Shown: piece by piece, positions 1 to 9,955 of the stretch | Position numbering within the stretch: position 1 is the first letter of the stretch | Layout: each line of letters opens with the position of its first letter | DNA from: Acridotheres tristis | Lineage: Eukaryota > Chordata > Aves > Passeriformes > Sturnidae | Direction: 5' to 3' | Assembly: GCA_037013685.1 (NCBI GenBank) | Contig: CM072905.1 | Coordinates: forward strand, 2,677,491 to 2,741,490 | Length of the DNA: 64,000 nucleotides | Position numbers and translations under genes: made by a program | Notes under the pieces: model-generated | What the model was told of the DNA's origin: nothing | The model's database searches: none | The model's input: only the letters and a program-made list of their open reading frames with translations

Positions 1-302
1 CCAGCATCCCGGCGGGTGTGGGGCTGGGTCTGTCAGCACCCGCTGGGGCTGTGACAGCACTGACCCCGCAGGCAAGTTGTGACACCTCGGTGCTGTGGCA
101 GGGGGAGGGCAGGGAAGGGGACAGAGCTGCAGGAGAGGGGGACACTGCCACAGGCTTGGGGTGGCTGTAGCTGCCTCCCAGCTGAGCCCTTCTCTCCTGG
201 CAGCACCAAAGAAGGAGAGGAATTCTCATCCTGAAGCAGCGTGGGGAGCTCTGGGTGTCACCCCCAGACCTGACAGAGCCTCTCTGCTTTTCCTCCCCGC
301 AG
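1..302 (+). other. GC-rich intron-like flank of candidate exon
   Basis: No start-proximal gene structure is visible. The right end (about 281-302) is a pyrimidine run ending in CAG, which is a good splice acceptor for the segment starting at 303. A second acceptor-like site (pyrimidine tract plus CAG) ends at 203, and the frame favoured for the exon is also open from 204. The exon could therefore begin about 99 bases earlier. Confidence 0.4.
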
Positions 303-655
303 CCAGGCCACCTCACCTCCTGCTCCCCTGGCCACAGCACCCCGGCATCGCCACCAGCCGTGCCCCAGGCCGTGTGTCCCGGGTCCCCCGCCTGCCCCTC
401 GCCCACCAGCCTGGCTCTGGGCAGCACCGGGGGCACCCAGCCGGACCCGCGGGCACCCAGCCCCGAGCCCTTCCCTCCCGGGGCCAGCAGATCCACGGCC
501 ACCCGCTCCTGGGGCCGCCTGCTCAGGAGGGGCTGCTGGACCTCGGCCAGCCTGGCCACGCTGTCAGCGCGGTGCCCGGCCGTGCCCCACGGGAAGGTGC
601 AGCCCCTGGGCGGGCGGGAGCGGCGACAGCGGCCGGACAGCAGCACGGTCAGCAG
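303..655 (+). CDS. Candidate internal coding exon, unidentified protein (partial)
   Basis: This 353-nt CpG-rich segment sits between a polypyrimidine-AG acceptor (ends 302) and a consensus donor, CAG|GTGAGC, at 655/656. All three plus frames are open, so openness is weak evidence by itself. The frame with codons starting at 303 gives the most protein-like sequence: a Pro/Ser/Thr-rich first half, then a basic stretch with SWGRLLRRG and GRERRQRP, ending in SSTVS. In that frame the exon enters in phase 0 and leaves with two bases of the next codon. I see no known domain, signal peptide or membrane segment. No second exon was found downstream, so the partner exon would lie outside the window or has been missed. 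The low-complexity start suggests a disordered region. It could instead be non-coding CpG-rich DNA with fortuitous splice signals. Confidence 0.4.
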
Positions 656-985
656 GTGAGCACTGCATGGACACCTGCACGGTCAGCAGGTGAGCACTGC
701 ATGGACACCTGCACGGTCAGCAGGTGAGCATTGCATGGACACCTGCACGGTCAGCAGGTGAGCACTGCATGGACACCTGCACGGTCAGCAGGTGAGCACT
801 GCATGGACAGCAGCACGGTCAGCAGGTGAGCACTGCATGGACACCTGCACGGTCAGCAGGTGAGCACTGCATGGACAGCAGCACGGTCAGCAGGTGAGCA
901 CTGCATGGACACCTGCACGGTCAGCAGGTGAGCACTGCATGGACAGCTGCACGGGCAGCAGGTGAGCATTGCATGGACACCTGGA
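639..985 (+). repeat. 34-bp minisatellite carrying a splice donor in every unit
   Basis: About ten tandem units contain CACGGTCAGCAGGTGAGC followed by ACTGCATGGACACCTG, with minor variants (a 'cagcag' form replaces 'cacctg' in some units). The GT of CAGGTGAGC recurs exactly every 34 bases at 656, 690, 724, 758, 792, 826, 860, 894, 928 and 962. The first copy is the donor of the candidate exon. The array therefore grew from the exon-intron boundary, or happens to overlap it. Confidence 0.95.
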
Positions 986-3900
986 CACCTGCCCTCAGCT
1001 CCAGGACCGCTTTGGTTTGGGATTAGCCAGAGGGAAGGTCCCTGAGAACCTGACAGTCACCTTTTCCACACCTGCCCCAAACCCCTGGTTCTGGAAGAGT
1101 CTCTTCCCTGTCTCCATTCCTGCAGTTTTCTGATGGGAACAGGCCAGGAGCCCATGCTGGCAGTGCCTCTGCTATTCTCACACCTCCTGTTCAGGGTGCA
1201 AAACCCCAGGTTTTACTTTCAATCCCTGAATTTGGACACACTCAGTGTTCTTGAGCACTGACTCAGGTTTGGTTTAGTGATTTCAAGTCAGAGGAGAACC
1301 AGAAGTGACAAGGGAGGGGAAATCTTGAGAGAGAGTCGCTAAGTGTTTGTTGTTCCAGGGCAGAGATGGGGAATGTTTGCCTGGAAAAGCTGCCCCTGCA
1401 GGAACCAAGCCCTGGCCATGTCCCTCACCAGGAGCAGCATGTCCCTGATGTGGTTTAACCCGCCTCTGCTGCTGGCTGAGTGGATGAGTCCACATTATAA
1501 ATTCCAAACCTGAGGGCTCCTGCTCTACCTGGCTCTGGCACTCTGTCACACGGCGTTGCACCTTCAAAGGGGTGGCAGCACACATTCCCTTCGTCCTCCC
1601 TCTCCGTGGGCTCGTGCCTGGCAGTTCTGCTTTGGGATTTGGGGCTGGAACTGGAAATCTCAAAGCTGAGCTCGTTCTCTGCCTCGGAGCACATCACAAA
1701 GCGCCGTGTGTGTGATGAGTTTCTGTTTCCCAACGCAGCTTCTTCCAAGTCAAAATGCCTCTGGAGAGCCGAGCCTGCCCCGGGGGCGCCGGGCAGGGAG
1801 AGGACAGGCACCATGGAGCTCAGAAGGACTCGGCAAAGGAGCTGATCTGCCCCTGGGACACCCCCAGGGAGGAGGGGAGAGCGGGGTGACCCCGACACGG
1901 ACCCCGGTGTTTGCCATGCATGGCTCAGCACATGGACTGTGCTGTTGGAGAAGTGTGTTAGAGCCAGCACAGGGACACTCAGACCACCACAGCTACAGAC
2001 AGCACCCCTGGTGTGCCCAGCTGCTTGTGACCCCAAGCCTTTCTGGACTGGTTTTCTTTCCTGTCTTTGGCGTGTTCAGTTCTGCTCATGACAAACCTGT
2101 CGATAAAGGAGCGTGGTTTCGTGCCTTGGAGCAGATGGGGGATGTGTGGGTGATGTCCTGGGAAATGATGTCTTATCGGAGTTTCTGCCTTGGCCATGAG
2201 GTGTCAGCACACTGAACACGGCACAGCTGGAGCAGGGCTCAGGCTCCAGTGCCAAAACTGGGGCGTGTCTGTGTGCCCAGCCTGGGCCCACCTCCTATTA
2301 ATGACAACTCTTTAATTTTAAAGCGTGTTGATTAAGAGACTGGGGAAAATGGAGTGCCCCTCATGTGTGCTGAGTGGCAAAGCATCATTCCTTCATCCAA
2401 ACCAAACCAAACGTGATCCCAGAGGCACCAAGGAGTGCAGAGCCCTCTGCTTTAGTTCCAGCTTCCCAGGGCATGGGTTTGAAACCATGGCTCGACCTGG
2501 GAACACCTGGCCAGATCCAAACCAAATCCCTGTTGGTGTTTTGGGCCCCTCCAAGCTGGGATTGATGCATTGCCACAGGCTGTGCTGATATTGAGTGTTG
2601 GACTGTTGCCTTCCTTGTGTCAGTGGTTGAAGGTGGTTGTTTTATTCCCTGGAGGAGTTTCCTCAGTGTGTGTGTGTGTGCTGTGGTCCCTGTTTTGTAC
2701 CTTGGCCATGACCTGTGACTTCTGATGTTGCTGTTTTGTACTTTCTGATTATAAATTGAGTTTTTCCTGTGTGGCTGATGTGGTTCCACATGCTCAGTCC
2801 TGCTGTGGGATTTAAATCTCTCCTCATACACTCAGTGTTCCACGTGTCCCCCAGGTCTGGGCTGACACTTCCCATCAGAGGGAAATTTGGGAAAATCAGA
2901 AGGCTGCTTCTGTCTCCAAAGAGTTTCCCAGGGGAGCTAAGGGCTGGCAGGAGGCTGCTGGCCCTCACTGCCTGTGGTGCTCCTCTTGTACAAGCACACA
3001 TTGGCCCTCCATGGCTTTGCTCTGTCAGAGGGACCTGGTCCTGCTCTGCTGTCACTGACAGGGACATCTGTTATTCATGAGAGACAAAACTGATGTTTTC
3101 TGCAATTTTTTGTGTGAATATTGTTACTCAGCCAGTCCTGGCAGGATGCTGATGATGTATAATCCAGGAAACACAACAGGGGGACATTGTGATTTTTCAG
3201 AGAGAATAATATTTTATTTAGTATTATGTACACATGATAAAAGCCATCCTGCTGTAAATACTTCTCTCATTAGTTTCGGGCTTCTCTTGGGCACCTCCTT
3301 GCCTTTGAATACTCCTCGTGCTCATCTTCCACAGCAGAGGAAGGAGTTCAGATGCAAATCTGCTGCTCTGCCAGGGCTGGGACACCCCGTGCAGTGACAT
3401 CCAGCCAGGTACACACCTATCCCAGAGATCAGCACTAGCAGTTCCCAACATTTATCCCTTCAGGGCACTGTTTTTTATTCCCCAATATCTTCCAAATATC
3501 TTTTTCCCCAGCACCCTTCACCTCCAGCCCTTTTCCCTGGGGGCACTGTGCATCTCCTCCCTTTGCCTTGGCTCCCCTGGGTGCCAGCTGCCTGCAGGTT
3601 GGAAATGACAGCTCCAGAAGCCCCAGACCCCTCCTGCCACCGTGCTGTGACATCTGAGGCTGTGTCCCCTGCTGGAGGCCTGGCGTGCCAGAGTCAGGAG
3701 TGCTTTCAGCTCTGGCACTTCAAACCCCTGGCTGTGCAGGAGCCCACTTATCTGCCTGGAGTCACCTGCAGGAATTATCACTGCAGCAACTTAGACATGC
3801 GAGGTATTCCTGTAATGTGAGGGATGTGGAAGGTTAATGACTGGAAAAAGTGATGGCTCCCTGTGGGCAGTTTCTCAGGAAACTCCCTGCTGCTTGGCTG

Positions 3901-5965
3901 CCAGAAGAAAGGAGATTCCAGCAGCAGCAGCAGTGAGGGAGCCCCGTGCCCTCTGCAGAGCTCCTCTCCCCAGCCTCCCATGGCTGCACAGACCCTCCCA
4001 CCCTCCAGGTGCTGCCTGGTCCAGCTTTGGCTATTCCCAGAATGAATTTGGAAGGAGATTTTACCGTAGTGGCTCTCCAAGTGCTGCACACCCACGGTGG
4101 GGTGGGCTCCTCCAGGTTCCTTCACTCAGGCTGACCCCACAGCTGCTGGGATTTGTTGTTTGGAGCAGCCTGGAACACAAGAGCAGCTTCTGGGGTTCCC
4201 CTGCACCTCCATGAGGGCTCTTCCCTGGCTGCCTCAGCCACCAACCTCAAGGGGACACTGTTGGGATAGGATGGGAGCGAGTCCCACGCTGGAGATCCTC
4301 ATCCTTCTGGGGAGATGGGGCTGCCAGTCTTGGGGGTCACAGCCTGAGCTGTGTGTGAGAGCACGGCCAGCTCAGAGAACCTGGTTAAAATCTCCAGGTC
4401 ATGGATTTGTTCTCCAGGCATCTCTCACACCTCCCTTCATTCAAAGCCTGGCATTTCCTTCTCCTCTCCAGCTGGACCACACCAAAGTGCTGAAAACACC
4501 AAGGGGCTGCTTCTTGCCTGGGGTCTGGGCCCGTGCATTGCTCATTAATTTAAAAATGGACCAAAGAATGCTCAGCATCCAGCAGGATCAGGCCTCGGGA
4601 GCAGGAAGCACCAGCTGGCCCTGGACAGGGCTGGTTCCCATGGGATCCCCAGCGTGGTTTTGGCAGGCAGCGTGGCTGGGATGGCTCCTCTTCCTGCCTG
4701 GAATGCCAGCCCTGGAAGAACAGCTGACTCAGAGCAGCTCCTGACAGCATCCCCTCCTGAAAGGAGCTGTCAGGGAGGGCTCCCGACACGGCTGCCTCTA
4801 CATTTTGTGCGGGTGGCTTGAAAGGCGAGCTGTAAACCGAGCCCACGTCATGGTGCTCTTGGAAACGCCTGCCCGTGGGTGGAATTCACCCCCGAGCCAG
4901 CCCGGCAGCCCACCCTGCTCCCTGAATAGGATGCCAGCACAGCCCCGGTGCTTCGTGCTGCATCCACCCCAGCATGTGAATCTGCGAGCTGTGATGAGCA
5001 CACAGTGACAGAATCACCATGACTCGGCTCTTTGGGGCGCAGGACAAACTCAGCCGTGGAATCCTTTTCCCCTGGCCACGAGGGATATGTTTTATGCATT
5101 TTGCAATACACCTGGCCCAGAAGCAGAGGTGAGCACCTCACAGGATCCCTTTCAAGTAGAGGTTCCCTGATCTGTTCTGCACCACACTAAAGAGGAAAAG
5201 ATAAGCTCTTGCAAGTCAGTTTACTTTTTAAAATTCATGTTGCCATAGCAGCTCAGCACACTGTCTCAAGTCCTCCTTCTTGCAAAACTTTGATCAGCAT
5301 GAAAACAGAATTATGTTGTTCTCCAACACATTCTACACATAAATATATTGAAGTTCTCATAGTTCATGTCTCAACACCTCTGCAAAGACCTCTTTTATTT
5401 CTTGCTCACAAAGAATTTCTCTGGCTAGAGGTCAGTGTTTTAAATCTTGGTTTAAAGGCACCTCCTCAGCACCTCCGTGGTCCTGCTGCTCGTGTTCCCA
5501 GACAAGGTTCTGCTCCCAGTGGTTTCTGACAAGCTCTGGTGCACCACAGCACTGAGCCCAGCCACCAGCTGCTGTCCCCAAGATTGCAGGGATACCCTCC
5601 TCCCTTGGCTCTGCCCCAGCCTCTCCCCTGAAGTGTCAAAAGAGCACAAATCCCACTGAAATATCCACTCGTTTGCTGTTATCCGAGGGAAGCGCTGAGC
5701 TGTGCTGTCCTCGCTCACCTGCAGTCCCAGGGAAGGAGTCTGTCACCCCTCCTGGGATGGGATCTATCAGCTGTGGGAATGGTTTATTACTGGCTTTAGG
5801 GGATGAACTCCAGGCTGGACAAGAGTTCTGTGTGGGCAGGGTTTGGTGACAGCTCTGGGTGGGATCATTGACACCAGTGGCTTTAAGGAGAGTTTCTGCA
5901 TGCAGCACCAGTGTACAGGAACTGCTGCAGCCCCAGGAGCAAGCTCTGCTTTCAGCCTCAGGAGT
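986..5965. other. No gene recognised; unique GC-moderate DNA
   Basis: I found no splice-bounded conserved-looking exon, RNA gene or clear transposon. Minor content is (TG)7 at 2667-2680 and (CAG)5 at 3919-3933. A quieter AT-rich stretch at about 3050-3290 could be regulatory but has no decisive signal. Short open frames here have ordinary chance composition. Confidence 0.5.
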
Positions 5966-6320
5966 CCTGGAATCATTGAATGGTTGTGTTATGCTATGTG
6001 TTATAGGTGGCTTTCAGCTAAAATCTCTGGCCTCGTTCATTACAGTTGGGGTTGGAAGGGACCTTAGAGCCCATCCAGGCCCACAGGGACACCTTCCACC
6101 ATCCCAGGATGCTCCAACCTGGCCCTGGACACTTCCAGGGATGGGGCAGCCAGAGCTTTTCTGGAAAACCTGTGCCAAGGCCTCCCCACCCTCACAGGGA
6201 AGGATATTTTCCCAATATCCCATCTAACCCTGCCCTCTGGCAGTGGGAAGCCATTCCCCTTTGTCCTGTTACTACTTGCTCTTGTAAATACTCTCCCTCC
6301 ACCTTTCTTGTCAGGTGTCC
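5966..6320 (-). mobile_element. CR1 LINE 3' fragment
   Basis: The plus strand reads the reverse complement of a CR1 tail: 'aatcattgaatggtt', then 'ggggttggaagggacctta', 'cagggacaccttccacc', 'cacttccagggatggggca' and 'ttgtcctgttactac'. Agreement with the familiar avian CR1 3' region continues to about 6320. Roughly 60 bases (about 5986-6045) that do not belong to the CR1 tail separate the terminal motif from the body. Only the 3' end is present, as is usual for 5'-truncated CR1, so it has no coding capacity. Confidence 0.88.
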
Positions 6321-6639
6321 CATTTTTCCAGCTGCATTCATAGTAGCAATACTGGAAAAAGAAAAAAAAAAAAGAAAATTAGGCTAAATACAGACAAATT
6401 TGGAATAAGAGCCTACACAGTCATTTAATTAAACAGCACATTACCCCAAGCCCCACTTCTGTTGTTGTTCCCATGAATCCACCTCCTCAAACAGAGAAGA
6501 CCCTCCCAGACCAGCACTGGGAAAGGTCAGTGGAATTTTTATTAATACTCACAGCCAGACTTCTTCCAGTCAGCCTTTTTTTTTTTCCCCAATAACCGAA
6601 GGGAAAAAAAAAAAAGAAAGAAGAGGAAGAGGAAGAAAA
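6321..6639. other. A-rich tract and T/A hairpin between CR1 and quiet block
   Basis: An A-rich run lies at 6355-6378. At 6576-6615 eleven T followed by CCCC and a ten-base spacer meet GGG followed by twelve A, forming a nearly perfect inverted repeat. A purine run (gaaagaagaggaagaggaag) follows to about 6640. No gene is seen. Confidence 0.7.
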
Positions 6640-7160
6640 AATTGGGGTAAAAGTTGAAGAACACTTTAATTTATAAGAAAAAGAACTAAATAATTGATGT
6701 AGTCATGGTGCCAAAGGTAATTTCTGCTGCTCCCTCTATCTCACAAAGACATTTAGCATTGATTGAGATCAAAGTATCAAAAACCCCTGCTGCTGAGCTG
6801 AAAGGCAAAACTTTCGGCTGCCTTTCTCCGCTCTAATAATATCGTCTTTATGTAGTTAATAAACTGCACACTTCAGTCAAACTATATCATTACAGAAGAC
6901 TTAGGGAGCTAATAATTTAAAAGCAAAGAATTGCCTCTGTTCTTCGCTTTGAACTAAACAACATTCTGTTGAATGAGGGGGACATCAAAGCTTTGTTACT
7001 ATTACCAATGTGGCTGGAGCATAGGGCCGCACAGAGTGTGTACTTCAGTCATCAAGAGAAAAAAAAAAAAGATTAAAGATATTGGCTTATCAACCCACAG
7101 GCAGAACCAGGTGTTTTCTTTTCTGCTGTGCAAGCATCAGGTGGTTTGCTTATCAATGAG
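6640..7160. promoter_or_regulatory. Candidate conserved non-coding element (AT-rich, TCF/SOX-like sites)
   Basis: This repeat-free block has balanced complexity and enhancer-like words: GATCAAAGTATCAAAA at 6767-6782 (two TCF/LEF-like cores), ACATCAAAGCTTTGTTA near 6982-6998 (a near-palindromic TCF/SOX-like site), and homeodomain-like TAATAAT/TAATTT words. It also contains AGTTAATAAACTGCAC at 6854-6869, which recurs at 38093. Regulatory function is inferred from texture only. Confidence 0.35.
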
Positions 7161-7469
7161 TTTTCTTGTTAAATAGATGTACATGACTTAGGCTGATCCC
7201 GCCGATCCCGTGGCCCTTTTCTTTCCTGAGCCCTCTTTGAAAAAGTTGGGCTCTGGGGATGTTTGTTTGCAGGAGGACACTTTAATTGGGCCTTTTGTCC
7301 AGGGCCAGCTCCTGTTCTGTCACTCCCCTGTTGTGCCAGGTCCCTTCCTGCTCCCACCTTCCCTCCTCCCCATTGCCTCTGGCATGAGAGATCCTCTGGG
7401 GATGCACCATGGTGGGATTAGGTTGGATATTATTTTTTTTTTTCATGGGAAGGGTTGTAAAGCGTAGAA

Positions 7470-7644
7470 CAGCCTGCCCAAAGTAAATAGTGACCACCCC
7501 TGGAGGCAGAGTCACCACAGAGTCACTGATGGGGTCACCACCCCTGGAAGTGTTCAAAAACCCCATGGATGTGGCACCTGGGTTAGTGGTGGTTCTGGGT
7601 GATGGCTGACGATCCTAAAGCTCTTCCCCAACCTTAAAGATTCC
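7470..7644 (+). mobile_element. CR1-like LINE 3' fragment
   Basis: The plus strand carries 'cagcctgccca', 'ggtcaccacccctggaagtg', 'ttcaaaaaccccatggatgt', 'ggcacctgggttagtggtgg' and ends 'ccccaaccttaaagattcc', the expected order for a plus-oriented CR1 tail. This is a different subfamily from the fragment at 5966. The 'caccacccctgg' phrase occurs twice (about 7492 and 7536), suggesting a short internal duplication. Confidence 0.78.
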
Positions 7645-7770
7645 CCTGATGCCATCTCCTCCCCACCACTTCAGCTCGTCCCTGGCAGAGCTGGCTCTGC
7701 TCTCCCAGGGCAGAATTTTGTCCTGGACACCCAGGAGGAGCCGTGGCACGGCTGGGGCTGAGCAAGGCAG

Positions 7771-8272
7771 GTCCTGCTCCTTCCTCCCTGTGTCCTGCTC
7801 CTTCCTCCCTGTGTCCTGCTCCTTCCTCCCTGTGTCCTGCTCCCTCCTCCCTGTGTCCTGCTCCTTTCTCTCCATGTCCTGCTCCTTTCTCTCCATGTCC
7901 TGCTCCTTCCTCTCTATGTCTTGCTCCTTTTTCTCCATGTCCTCCTCATTTCTCTCTTTGCCCTGCTCCTTTCTCTTCATGCCCTGCTCCTTTCTCCATG
8001 TCCTGCTCATTTCTCCCTGTGTCCTGCTCCTTTCTCTCCATGTCCTGCTCCTTCCTCTCTATGTCTTGCTCCTTTTTCTCCATGTCCTCCTCATTTCTCT
8101 CTGTGCCCTGCTCCTTTCTCCATGTCCTGCTCATTTCTCTCCATGTCCTGCTCCTTCCTCCCTGTGTCCTGCTCATTTCTCTCCATGTCCTGCTCCTTCC
8201 TCCCTGTGTCCTGCTCATTTCTCTCCATGTCCTGCTCCTTCCTCCCTGTGTCCTGCTCCTTTCTCTCTGTGT
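7771..8272. repeat. 21-bp pyrimidine-rich minisatellite with higher-order structure
   Basis: About 24 units have the consensus TCCTGCTCCTTCCTCCCTGTG, with a second type reading TCCTTTCTCTCCATG and some 18-bp units. A block of several units is repeated with a spacing of 145 bp (for example TGCTCCTTCCTCTCTATGTC at 7901 and 8046). The distal part (about 8140-8270) is built of 42-bp dimers. Because 21 is a multiple of 3, each strand stays open in more than one frame. The minus strand reads a seven-residue KEQDMER-like repeat, which I treat as a by-product. Confidence 0.97.
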
Positions 8273-8849
8273 GAGGAGGACAGGGAGTGCCTGATTCCTG
8301 CTGCTGCCTTCTCCACGAGCTGCTTCCCCACCTCACCCGCCAGGCAGTGGTTTGGGAGCTCTGGCACTGCCAGGACTGGGTGTCCATGGAGGGTTTGAGT
8401 GTGGAGATCCTGAGCTCCTTGCTGGGTGTGTGAATCACTCCCAGTGATTCATCCCAGGGATGCTTCTTTGCCAAAGGTTTTTTCCTCCAATTATGATCCT
8501 TCCTTATCAATCCCACTGAGCTTTTCCTGGGATATTGGGCAGGGGTAGGATCAGTAAAATCAGTCCAAGGAGCCTTCAGGAGCTCTCCTGTCATCCATCC
8601 CTTCCCTGCATGGCCACATCTGCCCTTGTGTGTCTGGATCTGACTCCAGGTTGGGATTTCTGTGTTTTTTTGACTGTGAACAGTTGAATTTGGGACTGTG
8701 GTGTGAGCCCTGAGGCCTCACCAACACAAACCAGGTCAGCCACGAGGTCGGGGGGCTTCTGAACCCCCTGCTCTGGTGTCCCAGGCTGGATGGATCCTTG
8801 GATGTTCCAGGCGGGTAATGTGCTGTGGGCTCTATTATGGGATACTTGC
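8273..8849. other. No feature recognised
   Basis: Unique GC-moderate sequence follows the minisatellite. I see no transposon, exon or RNA gene. Confidence 0.5.
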
Positions 8850-9260
8850 ACTTCTTAAATGCTGCTTTTCATTTGCATCACAAACTCTCCTTGGTTCTTG
8901 GCAGTCTGGGTCTCATCCCCTATTAAAGACTGGAATTTTAAAAAGCAGAAAATAATGGCTTATTTCAAAGTAACAATTCGAGTGCTTTTTGAAACGCTGT
9001 CCTTATTCAAAACCACTTAAATTTATACATATTTCTAAGTCGTTATTATCCTCAGAGGCTGAACCAATTTGGGTCTTGATTTCTCCAAGTGTTCTCCTGG
9101 ATTTCTGTGTCAGAAAGTTGAGCTGCCACGTGAGCAGCTCGGACGTTAACCACAGGTAACAAATGGTTTCCTGGGAATTATTGCTGAATTGTTCTTTAAA
9201 ATACTTTGCAAAGCCTGTTACTGTGAGGAGAAAAATCGTAGCAAAAGGACTTTGGGAAAG
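8850..9260. promoter_or_regulatory. Candidate conserved non-coding element with octamer site
   Basis: An AT-rich, repeat-free block contains a perfect POU octamer ATTTGCAT at 8871-8878. Homeodomain-like and SOX-like words follow (TTATTTCAAAGTAACAATTC near 8959). The texture differs sharply from the GC-rich minisatellite side. Function is inferred from composition and motifs only. Confidence 0.28.
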
Positions 9261-9795
9261 GGATGATCTGATTTTATCCTGTTCAGGTGCAGGAGTGAGA
9301 GCCTGAGCATACTTGTAGACGTGTGCACATGTGTGCTTTTGTGGGCTTGGCTCTTTTCTCAGTGGAATTGGCCTTGTCCTGCCTTGAGAGTGGTGTTTTA
9401 GGCCTGCTGGGGTGCTCTCTTTGCCTTTAATTTTGGCAAGATTAGATTATTACAATAATGTCATAATGTGACCAGAGAGGAGCTTGTCCATCACAGATAC
9501 CACGTGCAGGTCGTGTTTGTTGTGTGAGGACAGGAACAATCAAATGGGGAAGTGAGAAAAGGTCTTGTGCCCTCTCTGGCTCTGTGATTCACACACAGAC
9601 TGCAGCCACAGCTCTCAGAACTCACTGAAATGTTGTTCTCATCTGCCAGGGAGGTTTTGAGCTGCTCTGAGCTCGTCAGACTGATGCCATCCTGGACTGG
9701 GTCACCCCTGAATCAACCCAGTTGTTCCTCAGTGGCAACCTTTGAGTCAAATGGGACCCTGGTGTCTTCTGCTTGGCTTACTTGGGCTTCCACTG
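9261..9795. other. No feature recognised
   Basis: Unique sequence with no visible exon, RNA gene or transposon up to the CR1 terminus at 9796. Confidence 0.5.
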
Positions 9796-9955
9796 ATCAC
9801 AGAATCATCAAGGTGGGAAGAGACCTTCAGGATCATCCAGTCCCACCATCACCCAGCACCTAAACCACAACCCCAAGAGCATCCAGATGCCTCTTGAACA
9901 CTTCCACGGTGACTCCACCACCTCCCTGGGCATCTCATCAGTGCCTGACCACTGA
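9796..9955 (-). mobile_element. CR1 LINE 3' fragment, second subfamily
   Basis: The plus strand begins 'tcacagaatcatcaaggtgg' and continues 'gaccttcaggatcatccagt', 'cccaccatcacccagcacct', 'ggtgactccaccacctccct' and 'cagtgcctgacc'. This is the reverse complement of a CR1 tail of the 'accatcacccagcac' type, distinct from the 'acttccagggatggggca' type. It is short and has no coding capacity. Confidence 0.88.

Noticed and set aside
95..727. 210-codon plus-strand open frame across the candidate exon and first repeats
   Set aside because: Its start is in intron-like sequence and it reads through the consensus donor into the minisatellite. GC-rich DNA leaves all three frames open here, and the frame starting at 303 is more protein-like.
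6854..6869. Treating the shared 16-bp word as proof of a repeat family
   Set aside because: About half a chance match of this length is expected in 64 kb, so it is kept as a finding that depends on flanking similarity, not as an annotated repeat.
8091..8594. 167-codon minus-strand frame with KEQDMER repeats resembling a coiled coil
   Set aside because: The repeat is the translation of a 21-bp minisatellite. The heptads lack the regular hydrophobic positions of a coiled coil, and no promoter or splice context is seen.
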